A stretch of DNA of 64,000 bases from Coniella vitis (taxonomy: Eukaryota > Ascomycota > Sordariomycetes > Diaporthales > Schizoparmaceae): assembly GCA_011317545.1 (NCBI GenBank), contig WUJK01000002.1:1984001-2048000 (forward strand), in the 5' to 3' direction. Every line of letters starts with the position of its first letter. Position 1 is the first letter of the stretch. Positions 1-9,317 of this stretch are shown piece by piece. The notes beneath the pieces are model-generated. The model was not told where the DNA came from. It saw only the letters and a program-made list of their open reading frames with translations, and ran no database searches. A program made the position numbers and the translations under genes.

Positions 1-763
1 CGTTGCGCAAGAGGGCCAATCTTAATCGGACAGATAAAGCAAGAGAGCCTGCCGCAACCCTGCAACCCCTATTTTCTGCGAGGCCCCCAGCTGCCCCTCC
101 TGCCCAGGGAACCCCCCTATAGCCGCATCGCCTAGCTTGTGGCTGCTGCTGCTGCGTTTTTTTGGGGGGGGGGGGCTTGAGGAGAAGCATCTTTTTAGTT
201 TAGGCACTGTGGTCCTTCCCAAAAAGATGGATCAGCCTTGGCACTGCCAACACCAGCTAATAATGTACCGCCCCGAACAGCGGACCGCAACCTCGTCAAT
301 CCTTTCCCTCCCGCTAGGAGCCAGCCTACCAGCGCAACCACCCATGCCCACCCACGCCGAATGCCCACTCGCACCCAGACTCCTTTTTCAATCCCCTTCT
401 TCCGCCCTATGGAAAGTCTCAGCACGGGGCAGAGAACCTGGTACAGAATCGCAGAACCCTGTCTCCCGCTATAGCGCGCGCTCCTCATAAGCCAGCCCAG
501 AGGTCTCTTTTCTTTCGTCTCAGGTTTGCGTGGCCTTGGCCCTACCCACATAGCCAACTCTCCCGACCGCAAGCAGCTGTTGCGCCAAGTTGTCCGCTCG
601 TTACTTCATCTTTCTTTCTTTTTCTGCCATTTTTGCGCCTTCACGTTGCGACACGACTTTGCTGACCTTTGCGCTGCCGGCACGCTGGGCACTCTTCTAA
701 TCTCGTCCCCCACCTCGAGTCTCTTGTTGTACTTGAGAGTTCGCACCACCCGCCACAGTTAAT
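1..763. other. Intergenic region upstream of the transporter gene
   Basis: No coding region is supported here; short open frames overlap on both strands and resemble nothing. A T7G12 homopolymer block lies at 157-175, just after a short CTG repeat. The last 150 bases before 764 are pyrimidine-rich, typical of a filamentous-fungal promoter and 5' leader. I see no RNA gene. Confidence 0.6.
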
Positions 764-2217
764 ATGGATCAAAAAGAGCGCAGTTCTGGCGAGGTTGCCA
801 GAGAGCAGAATGCTCCTGTGCTGCCGACCGTCAACCCTGATGCGCAAAGGTCTGATGCGTCCAAGATCTCGATACCTTCGGCCGTCTACGTCGCGTAAGC
901 ATTCCCAACCTCCTGCGCAAACCTGCCAAGACGTCGATGTCGATGGCATTGTCGCGTTCCAGCTGCTAATGTCGGTGGTTTCTATGCGCAGAGTATGGAT
1001 CAGCTTGAGTTCCTCGGTCATTCTGTTCAACAAATGGGTTCTAGACACCCTTCACTTCCGTATGTTGCCCAGAGAGCCGAGAAAAGGCGTGCGCGGGTTG
1101 AGCCGTTTTTGACTGAGACATGTGTGCCCAGAATATCCCGTCATTTTAACGACTTACCACTTGATCTTCTCGACGATCATGACCCAGTTGTTGGCCCGTT
1201 ACACCACATGGCTCGATGGCCGCAAGACTGTCAAGATGACGGGCCGCGTCTACCTGCGCGCCATTGTTCCCATTGGTGTCATGTTCAGCTTGAGTTTGAT
1301 CTGCAGCAACTTGACCTATCTGTACCTCAGCGTTGCCTTCATCCAGATGCTCAAGGCCACCACTCCTGTCGCCGTCCTTCTCGCTGGTTGGGCCCTGGGA
1401 GTCTCGTCTCCTAACTTGAAGACCTTCCTCAATGTCTCGGCCATTGTCGTTGGTGTCATTATCGCTTCGATCGGAGAGATCAAGTTCAACATGATTGGCT
1501 TCATCTACCAGATGGCTGGAGTCGCTTTCGAGGCTACCCGTCTTACCATGGTGCAGCGTCTGCTGAGCGGTGCCGAGTTCAAGATGGACCCTCTTGTCTC
1601 CCTCTACTACTTTGCGCCCGTCTGCGCTGCCATGAACTTCGTGGTTGCTCTGTTCTGGGAGGTCCCCAAGGTTTCCATGGCCGAGGTCTACAACGTTGGT
1701 CTCTTCACCTTCCTTCTGAACGGCATGGTTGCTTTTGGTCTCAACGTCTCGGTCGTCCTGCTGGTAAGTTTAAAAATTCTCAACAGCTCACGAACTTTTC
1801 GAAATGCAACTAACACAATTGACTCCACAGATTGGCAAGACTTCCTCCCTGGTCCTTACGCTCTGCGGTGTGCTCAAGGATGTCCTCCTTGTTGTTGCCT
1901 CCATGATCATCTGGGGCACCGAGGTCAGCGGTCTGCAGTTCTTCGGTTACAGCATCGCCCTCGCCGGTATGGTCTACTATAAGCTCGGTGCTGATACGCT
2001 CAAGGGCTACGCTGGCGAGGCCGGCCGCCACTGGGCTGAGATGGGCCAGACTCGCCCCGCCATGCGCAAGCTCATCATCGTTGGCAGCTCCGTGCTGGTC
2101 CTCTTCCTCTTCTTTGGCAGCCTGGCACCAAAGTACGCTCCCGAATACGTTCCCGATACCTCCAAGATGTGGGGTGAAGCAGCCAACAAGGTTTCCTCTT
2201 TCGGAACCTCTGTCTAA
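764..2217 (+). CDS. Triose-phosphate transporter family (DMT superfamily) membrane protein
   Basis: Spliced CDS: 764-894, 992-1059, 1132-1763, 1831-2217 (405 aa). All junctions keep frame and the introns are 97, 72 and 67 nt with GT-AG ends. The protein begins with a polar tail of about 40 residues and then has many hydrophobic segments. It includes the family signatures 'ILFNKWVLDT', 'PVILTTYHLIFST' and 'FIQMLKATTPVAVLL', which mark the TPT/nucleotide-sugar-transporter (SLC35E/DUF250) family. Members sit in ER or Golgi membranes and exchange phosphorylated sugars or nucleotide sugars; the substrate cannot be read from sequence. The tract 'YYFAPVCAAMNFV' is also typical. The start is the first in-frame ATG (764), and exon 1 ends inside the first predicted helix. 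Length fits the family (350-420 aa). Exact substrate and yeast orthologue are unknown to me. Confidence 0.9.
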
Positions 2218-3724
2218 GATATTCTTAAGGGCAGCTTTGGAACAGACGGGTGTGGCGTGTAATGAACCTTCTTGCAAAAAGACATGCTGACATCTTTGTA
2301 TCTGTTGCTTATGTTGAGTGATGGAGGTGAGGGGTGCAAACTTGAAGAATGCTTGCGATACGTAATTCAACGGCGCAATGTGTTTATGACCCTTGGCTGG
2401 GGACTTAGCGTACCAAATGAGTAGCTACACAGCTACCTTTGTCGGGAGGGATATGTGGCTGATTCATATCTTCATCGTTCTTCTTATTGATTCGGAACGG
2501 ATCGGTGGGGCTTGTGCAGGTGTAGTACTTGTGTATAAGCGGCGTGGTGCACATAGAGGAAGGGCAAAGCACTGGGGATTTGGTTTGAGATTTTCTGGGT
2601 GTATCCCATAGGCGTCATGTTTTATGCAGACCAGATAACCATATGATTTTTAGACAACACGAAATAGATTTTTTTTTTTTTGGAACATATGTATCAAAGA
2701 AAATCCTTTGGATTTCGTGGTTTTCGGTTCTTTAACATATTAATTCGGTTGGTAGGACAAGCTGAGCACTATGTTATGAACGTGCAAGTAGAACCACGTA
2801 GGACGTTTAGGAGTGTACTGCAACGATACATCCGAGTTTGATCTCTTTACGAATGCCTATGAGTTCTAACACACGTTCTGCTTCATCTTGGAGTGTCACT
2901 ACTAGGTAGTCCTCGAGACATGATCTTAGGCAGGGGCGATGAGCTGACAGCAGTACCAGTGCAAATCGAAGAACCGTACACTGACCCTCATGGATTGGTT
3001 GCCAAAGTTCGAAAGTAAGCGATATGTCCCAGCATTCCTATTGATTCAGCATGTTGCGTAAGAGGTCCAGAAAAAAAACGGCACGATTGGGCTTACAATT
3101 TCCACAAGTTGCTACAAAACGGACAGTAGGAAGGGAGCCTACCATATCTATTGTCGAGCTACCATTTTGGCCCCCGTAGTTGTACAGTTGTAAAGCAATA
3201 GATGGCTGGCTTGGGACATATCACGACTTCATCGGTTCAACACGCATCTCACCATACCATGCTCCTTTTGAGTGCAAGTCGTCCTTGTGTGTTCATGAGA
3301 CGGTAGCCTGGAAGGCCGTAGTCGTGTTTTTGTTTTCCCTTTTGGTCAACTACGAGTGTCCTAGCTAGCACGGCATCCCGTTTGACCGATTCGCAGCACA
3401 CACATACACAGACAGACACACACACACTTGGCTCTTCCGTTCATGTGGTATTCCTTTTTGAGGCCCCCTCACGCAACTGCCTGTCCGATAGAAGAACGCC
3501 AAAAAGATGTGGTTAAGTCGACCAGTCGCCCGATTGTGTCTTTTAGAATTTGGGGATTCATAAATGTGTCAATCGAGTGTCGTTAAAAGGAGCAGCTTGA
3601 AAAAAATGGTTCTGGTTGGTTCATCTCTTTTTTTTTCAATGCCGTCGATTTTTTGTATTGTGATGCTGTATACATCTAGACCAGTTCGCCCCCGCCCAAA
3701 CCGAAATCAAGGAAGAAAACGTGC
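2218..3724. other. Convergent intergenic region, transporter 3' side to RPL27 3' side
   Basis: About 1.5 kb between two converging genes, so it should hold both 3' UTRs. It is AT-richer than the genes, with T-runs near 2668 and 3629 and a CA-rich stretch at 3400-3427. No convincing ORF or RNA gene is seen. Confidence 0.6.
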
Positions 3725-4614
3725 TTAGAATTCTGTGGGAGTCCAGATGTTAGTGAATTTCGTTCCTGTGTAGAGTGCCAGATCCATTGTCCTTGGCTAG
3801 TGCGAATGGGAGGCAATTGATGCCAGTGACTGTGTGCTTGCGTTCCCCTTCATTCAAAGCAGCGCCAGCGACAATTTCGCTTGGATAATGGGGTGTGTGA
3901 ATAAACGTACTCAGAGGAGTGAAGAACCACCGGTTCTTGCCGCTCGTGTAGCGCTCCTCCAGGGTCTTCTTGACGGTCTTCTTGGCATCCTCACGCTGGG
4001 ACACCTCCTTGAAGGTGTCGGCGGTCAGGGCACCCTTGAGACCCTCAAGCTCAAGGGTGTAACGGGTGGGCATCAGGTGGTTGTAGTTGACGACCTTGAC
4101 GAAGGGCTTGATCTTGGAGCGCTTCTCTTGGCGGGTCTTGGACATGCGGCGGGTGATCTTGGAGGGGTAGCGCTCGATGCCGGCGACCAGGGCGTGGCCG
4201 TAAGGGTGCGACTTGTTGCCGGTGTCAACGGGCTGGATGATCACGACCTGTAACGAGCAGAACACGGATGCCTTGGTCAGCCTCTGTTGCCCTTGACTTT
4301 CTTCTCTTTCCCTTTTGGGGGACCAATGCACGTGAACTGGATGGCCCCGACGAGACTGCGAATCGCCATTTCTTGTCTTCCCAGATTGCTTTGAAAATGA
4401 GTATTGCACCGTTGATCGATTGGTCTAGTCGAGACTCGATCCTTTCCTCCTCTTGTGTGTCTGGAGTGTTCGTGACGATTCGCTTTCTCGGTCCCGGTCG
4501 CGCCAAACAAGATCGTGTTGGTTTTATTCTTCAAGATTCGGTCATTCTCACCTTCTTTCCGGCATAGCGGCCACGGGTGATGATGGCAACACGGCCAACC
4601 TTGAGGAACTTCAT
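3725..4614 (-). CDS. RPL27: 60S ribosomal protein eL27 (L27e)
   Basis: Spliced on the minus strand: exon 1 4552-4614, exon 2 3911-4247, exon 3 3725-3732, giving 135 aa, close to the usual 136. The start 'MKFLKVGRVAIITRGRYAGKK' region is the KOW-type N-terminus of eL27. It is followed by 'VVIIQPVDTGNKSHPYGHA', 'GIERYPSKITRRMSK' and the C-terminal 'ERYTSGKNRWFFTPLKF'. The protein is a structural component of the large cytosolic ribosomal subunit. Intron 1 (4248-4551, 304 nt) is long for a fungus and falls after codon 21. Intron 2 (3733-3910, 178 nt) leaves a last coding exon of only 8 nt, carrying part of one Lys codon, Phe and stop. I checked intron 1 for a C/D-box snoRNA and saw none. Confidence 0.97.
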
Positions 4615-5089
4615 TTTGACTGCTGGTCGGGTCGTGAGGGGGGGTGGGAAATGAAGTTTGTTGCTGGGTTGCGGGATTGCGAGGTCAGTACCACTGGCGT
4701 TGATGGGTAGGGAGCGAAAAAGCTGTGGGCTCTGCTAATTTTCGCGGTGCACGGACCATGCTTTGTATGCACGTGATGCTGGGTGGGGCTTTTATCGGGT
4801 GAGAGCTGCAAGTGCAGCAATTGACTGTGAGGCAAGCAGTGAGAAGCGGGAGAGCCTGACACGCTTCAACATCAACCCAGTCTTCTCTGAAATCTGCAAC
4901 TGCTTATTCGATGCTGCGAAACACGTCTTAGTTGCAAGAGCCGATTTCTTGTTTTTTGGGAAGTGACCAAGCCAATTCTCACTTCATTGACGTTTGGCTA
5001 CCAGCAACAGTCGTGCAGATACCCACATTCATCAACGCTCTTCTAAGTTAGCTCGCTACATTCACCTGAAGCAATAAACGCACGTCGAA
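4615..5089. promoter_or_regulatory. Divergent promoter region RPL27 / NCE101
   Basis: These 475 bp separate the start codon of RPL27 (minus) from that of the NCE101-like gene (plus), so both promoters must lie here or overlap it. No specific operator is identified. Confidence 0.5.
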
Positions 5090-5368
5090 ATGGCTAGCCC
5101 TACATACATCATCTCCAAAGTGGCAGATCCGATCTTTGCCTTGTTCATCGGGCTTTCTGCTGCAGCCACAAGAATCAACCGCGAGGAGAAGGAGAAGGGT
5201 AGAACTACGTCGGACACACTTGACGCAGCACGAAGGCATGTCATCCATCTATACGACTCAGCAATGAGTTCAATATGCTTATTATTTCTCGTTTTTCCAA
5301 GCTTTGTGCAAATTCTTTTCTAACTCTTGTCCTATGGTAGACGACTCTCCATGCTCGCGAAGACTTAG
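5090..5368 (+). CDS. NCE101: NCE101-like non-classical export protein
   Basis: A 57-aa protein from exons 5090-5235 and 5341-5368. The N-terminus 'YIISKVADPIFALFIGLSAA' is a single hydrophobic segment with the S/K-x-x-DP motif of the NCE101 family, followed by the basic 'ATRINREEKEKGR' tail. The yeast protein (53 aa) was named from a screen for non-classical export; its mechanism is unclear. Frame is only kept to a family-like end ('DAARRRLSMLAKT') if a GC-AG intron is removed: donor AAG|gcatgt at 5236, acceptor ctatggtag ending at 5340, with a CTAAC branch-like site at 5320-5324. Without splicing the frame would run to 5323, with a 77-aa product and an atypical hydrophobic tail. The gene is convergent with the TTC36-like gene, 248 bp away. 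Confidence 0.8.
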
Positions 5369-5616
5369 TTTCGAGGGCTGTTGGGTGCATTTGATTGTCT
5401 TCCCTCTGTTGCCAGTCCTACAAGTTCAACGCAAGCTACAGAGCATTAACGCCTCGTGTTGAGAGCTCCATCATCCATTTACATAACGTTTCCGGCATTG
5501 AAGACTGTGGAGAAAACTACGTGTACTCGGATGATGTAGATGATCCAAGTCGCTATCATGTAGCAACAACTCCCTCATAAACTGCACGCTTGTTCTCAGA
5601 CCGCCTGTTTCCACCC

Positions 5617-6482
5617 TCACCCGCCGAACGCTGGGCCATATTCTTTCTTCATCGCCTCTCTGACCATCTGTCCACAGAGCTTCGCAGTTGGATTGGTGCT
5701 TACTGCAAGACCTTTTGCAATTTCATTTCCATACCGACCACCCAAGGCAAAATCTGTGGATGCAGCCTCTTCGAAGTCGAGCCTTTGCCAGGAAGCCTCT
5801 CTTCTGAGCGGATCTATGTCCAACTCGCCGCCTATGGCGAGCATTTTCGATGTCTGGTGGTAGATAGCTGCCCTCTGAGTATGCGCGAGGGAAAGGGTCC
5901 TCGCAGTGTGGGGCGATAGACGGGCGTTGGAACTGGTTGGTGAAAGAAGCGATATGCAGGTCTCCAAATCTGTCAAAGCTTGAGAGGCCGCAGATACCCT
6001 TGCGCTTCTGTCACTGCTTGAGAGTAGTCGAGCGTCGAATGGTTCGAGTCCCACGACCAACAGTCCATCTCCGTACAAACGACGAGTCGCTTGTGCCCGG
6101 TTATTCCTGGCGCTAGCATACGACGGGTTCTCCGACAGCAGTTCGTCAAGCTCGCTCAGACACTTTTCGTACGCATCGACCGGATCTGCTCCTGTCTTTG
6201 GTCTGAGGCCAGCGAGCTCAAGCTCCGACTGCTGGACGGCCAGCACGATCCTCTTCTCCTTCGTTGCAATGTCGTCGTACAGCGTGGGATCTACCACATG
6301 CGGATCCTTTGGTAAGGACGCATCTATCTGTACGGTCCTGGATGGGTCAAACTCAGGATCTTGAATCTTTTCTCTGTGGTTTTTGTGGTCAATACGACTG
6401 CATCACGGTTGGCCAAGCAACACAAACGATAACGCGCATACAAGATGTTGAGATCTCTGGTGCTGAGCGAGAGATAAGCCAT
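5617..6482 (-). CDS. TTC36: TTC36-like tetratricopeptide repeat protein
   Basis: Minus-strand CDS: exon 1 6442-6482, exon 2 5617-6373, 265 aa. The 68-nt intron has a gtatgc donor and a ccacag acceptor and joins 'MAYLSLSTRDLNI' to 'LEKIQDPEFDPS', keeping frame. TPR-like helices include 'DAYEKCLSELDELLSENPSYASARNNRAQATRRL', written here as residues about 75-110 with the family-typical NNRAQ core. The C-terminus has 'AKLCGQMVREAMKKEYG', matching the LCNxML end of TTC36. The family is small, conserved from fungi to mammals and non-enzymatic. From recall of the literature, mouse TTC36 binds and stabilises 4-hydroxyphenylpyruvate dioxygenase. The gene next door, divergently oriented, is exactly that enzyme. 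The start is the first in-frame ATG of exon 1. Confidence 0.85.
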
Positions 6483-6805
6483 GGCTCTATAGCTCAGTGT
6501 GTTACAACAGATGGCGAAGCTTCTTTAATCAGAATACCAACAACGTTAGGGATGAGGATGATTTTGTTGGCCGTAACTTTGGGTTTCTGTTGTCTTGCTG
6601 CGATTGTTCGATGCTGCTTGCAGTCGTGGGCTTCCACATAGATCTGACACTTGTTCACCACGGCTCAATTGCGCCAAGGGGCTGATAATCAGCTGGCCTT
6701 TGATTGGGGCCTTGGACGTGTGGTAGGGGTGTGGCTTTTTGAGAGAGTTTCCCTTATTCACCGCCCCTTTAGGAAACTGGAGGAGCCTCCTTTGATATAC
6801 ACAAT

Positions 6806-6822
6806 CCCCGGTGATTCCGGGG
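6806..6822. promoter_or_regulatory. Inverted repeat CCCCGG-N5-CCGGGG, possible Zn2Cys6 site
   Basis: Perfect 6-bp arms around TGATT; the core is CGG-N5-CCG (6809-6819). Paired CGG triplets are the usual target of fungal Zn(II)2Cys6 regulators. That a regulator of tyrosine breakdown binds here is only inferred from position between the two genes. Confidence 0.4.
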
Positions 6823-6831
6823 GTTACTTTC

Positions 6832-6859
6832 CACCGTGGCCGAAAGTGCGGCCATGGTG
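6832..6859. promoter_or_regulatory. Long inverted repeat with 11-bp arms, one mismatch
   Basis: Arms 6832-6842 and 6849-6859 pair with one mismatch around a 6-nt spacer AAAGTG; the inner core is TGGCCG-N6-CGGCCA. The core contains an everted CCG-N6-CGG pair. It is a candidate dimeric transcription-factor site for one or both flanking genes. Confidence 0.45.
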
Positions 6860-7453
6860 CGCCGTGAGTATCATGATGACCGCTCCCGCCCGCGGCTTAG
6901 CATCGGCATGTGGCGGCTTTTCTAGGCCATCATCGCTTCACGGCTGCGTTCCGCCACCAGTTGCCGCGCTCTCAGCCTGGTCTGGCGGCTTAAGAAAGTC
7001 CAGGGCCTCCTTAGTATGCCTGCAACAATGGCGCTGATTCGACGTGGTCACAAGACACGGATGGCCGATCGCAGCAGAATCACAGAGATGATTTCAAGCG
7101 TGGCGGCCAAAGTGTCTGCTATCTTACTACACTTTGTGCAATGCCGAGTCTAACAGCCAACGTTGGTCCCTGTGCAGGATGACTGGCTGGGGATATATGC
7201 CTGGTTGTCCGCCTCCTCCGCCCTCTACACTTGAAAGCAAAACGCATTTGTTCGAACTTTGATCCAGATCCTAAAAGACAATCATATCCAAAATCACTCC
7301 AGACGCCAACCTGGTCAGTGTCTAGATTTATTATTCTTCCTTGATACCACTGAAGTGCTTTTTCTGCTTGGCTCCATACCCCGTGACGCATCTCAACGTC
7401 TACCGGTGTTGTCACCATATTGAAATCTTCCAAACAAACACTACTGTGTGATA

Positions 7454-8740
7454 ATGAGCCCATCTGCAATCAGCAATGATTCCTTGAGCAACTCTGTAGC
7501 CTACCAGGCCAATGGTAGTGCTACGAATGGGAACGGAACTTCAGATGCCGACCACGCAGTCCGCCACCCTCTTCCCAATTTCAATGGCTACGATCACATA
7601 ACCTGGTGGGTTGGCAACGCCAAACAGGCCGCCTCCTACTACTCAACCCTCTTCGGCATGCGGGCCCTGGCCTACCGGGGCCTCGAGACTGGCAGTCGCT
7701 TCTTCACGTCGCACGTCGTCGGCAATGGCGACGTCCGCTTCGTCTTTACGAGCCCCATCCGCTCGTACGCCCATCTGCCCGAAGATGAGCCCATCTCGCC
7801 CGAGGAAAAGCAGCTCCTCAGGGAAATGCACGCACATCTCGAGCGCCACGGCGATGCCGTCAAGGACGTCGCCTTTGAGGTCGACTCGGTGGCAGGCGTC
7901 TACGCCCGCGCCGTGTCCAACGGCGCAGAGGCAGTCCAAGCACCCACGCAGCTCGCCGACAAGCAATTCGGCTCCGTCACCACCGCCGTCATCCGCACCT
8001 ACGGCGACACCACCCATACGCTCATCAGCCGCGACGACTACTCGGGCCCTTTTCTCCCGGGGTACCGCGCCGCCCCTGCATCGTCCGCCTCGTCCACCTT
8101 GCCCTTCCCGGACGTCCAGATGGCGCGCATCGACCACTGCGTCGGCAACCAGGACTGGGATGCTATGATTGCCGCGTGCGAGTTCTACGAGCGCTGCCTC
8201 TCGTTCCACCGCTTCTGGTCCGTCGACGACAGCCAAATCAGCACCGAGTTCAGCGCCCTCAACAGCATCGTCATGGCGAGCGCCAACGAAGTCGTCAAGA
8301 TGCCCATCAACGAGCCCGCCGCCGGCAAAAAACGCTCCCAGATTGAAGAGTACGTCATTTTCAACTCAGGCGCTGGCGTTCAGCATATCGCCATCCTCAC
8401 GCCCGATATCATCTCGACGGTGACGGCGCTGCGTGCGCGCGGTGTGCAGTTTATCAATGTCCCCGATACATACTACGAGACGATGCGGCACCGGCTCAAG
8501 ACAGAGAAGCGCAGCTGGGAGCTGAAAGAGGACTTTGAGACGCTGGAGAGATTGCATATCCTCATTGACTATGATGAGGGTGGGTATCTGCTGCAGCTGT
8601 TTACCAAGCCGTTGATGGATCGCCCGACTGTGTTTATTGAGATTATCCAGCGCAATAAGTTTGACGGTTTTGGAGCTGGTAATTTTAAGAGTCTATTCGA
8701 GGCTATTGAGAGGGAACAGGCTGAGAGAGGAAACCTCTGA
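7454..8740 (+). CDS. hppD: 4-hydroxyphenylpyruvate dioxygenase
   Basis: Single-exon gene, 428 aa. The enzyme converts 4-hydroxyphenylpyruvate plus O2 to homogentisate and CO2, the second step of tyrosine catabolism and the entry to pyomelanin. Two vicinal-oxygen-chelate domains are visible. The N-terminal one starts at 'HPLPNFNGYDHITWWVGNAK'. The catalytic one contains the 2-His-1-Glu iron ligands: His228 in 'RIDHCVGN', His311 in 'GVQHIA' and Glu396 in 'FIEIIQR'. The C-terminal helix 'GFGAGNFKSLFEAIEREQ' that gates the active site is present. The start at 7454 is the first ATG; the Ser/Asn-rich first 40 residues are poorly conserved. No other homogentisate-pathway genes (hmgA, fahA, maiA) are in the window. 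The divergent neighbour is a TTC36-like gene. Confidence 0.97.
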   Translation: MSPSAISNDSLSNSVAYQANGSATNGNGTSDADHAVRHPLPNFNGYDHITWWVGNAKQAASYYSTLFGMRALAYRGLETGSRFFTSHVVGNGDVRFVFTSPIRSYAHLPEDEPISPEEKQLLREMHAHLERHGDAVKDVAFEVDSVAGVYARAVSNGAEAVQAPTQLADKQFGSVTTAVIRTYGDTTHTLISRDDYSGPFLPGYRAAPASSASSTLPFPDVQMARIDHCVGNQDWDAMIAACEFYERCLSFHRFWSVDDSQISTEFSALNSIVMASANEVVKMPINEPAAGKKRSQIEEYVIFNSGAGVQHIAILTPDIISTVTALRARGVQFINVPDTYYETMRHRLKTEKRSWELKEDFETLERLHILIDYDEGGYLLQLFTKPLMDRPTVFIEIIQRNKFDGFGAGNFKSLFEAIEREQAERGNL

Positions 8741-9317
8741 GTGAGTGCTATATGGAACAGGGTAATTGATGATTATGTGCTGTAATGACTGAAATGGAGT
8801 GTGCAAGTGGCCAATGGTTTATGGCTTCTTTGCTTATCTTGCAATGACAAAAGAACTGCTGAACAGAGAACTGCCAACGTGCTTGCTATGAAGCAGATGC
8901 ATATTGTCATATGGAATATATTACACCAACTCCGTAAACACATTGTCTGTGGTTTATTCAATGACTACTTAGAAAGCGTCTACTTCAGAATAATGCTTGA
9001 CAAAGTCCACTGAGTCTGTCCAATGATGACCATGATTTCATCATACACTTGACCGAGCTCTACCGTGCAATAGGAAGCAAGCAGATGAAATGGTTCCCTT
9101 GGGAAACGCGTAGAAAGACACAATTCGCTAACCTTTTCAGATTCCCCCGTTATGCTCCAATCATGGAGGTTTTCCAACGCCTGTAGATGCCACAATCAAG
9201 TATCAATGAGCCCATTGGATCGATATGCCCTCGATATAATTATCCCAACGCCTCACAACAGATTCCACGTCTGTAAGCCCTCCGTCACTTCTTTTGTCTT
9301 CTTTTCTCCCTTCAGAC
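8741..9317. other. Convergent intergenic region HPPD / SSL1
   Basis: About 580 bp between two converging stop codons; 3' UTR sequence of both genes is expected. Nothing else is seen. Confidence 0.55.

Larger units (their letters stand above)
6483..7453. promoter_or_regulatory. Shared divergent promoter of the TTC36-like and HPPD genes
   Basis: This 971-bp non-coding interval lies between two start codons pointing away from each other. It holds two GC-rich inverted repeats about 20 bp apart (annotated separately) roughly 325-380 bp from the TTC36-like start and 595-650 bp from the HPPD start. I find no gene in it; the 128-codon frame at 6651-7037 has no recognisable content. Confidence 0.6.

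Noticed and set aside
4248..4551. Possible intronic snoRNA in RPL27 intron 1
   Set aside because: No C box (RUGAUGA) with a paired D box was found on the transcribed strand.
6041..6051. tRNA B-box-like sequence GGTTCGAGTCC
   Set aside because: It lies inside the TTC36-like coding exon and no A-box or cloverleaf fits around it.
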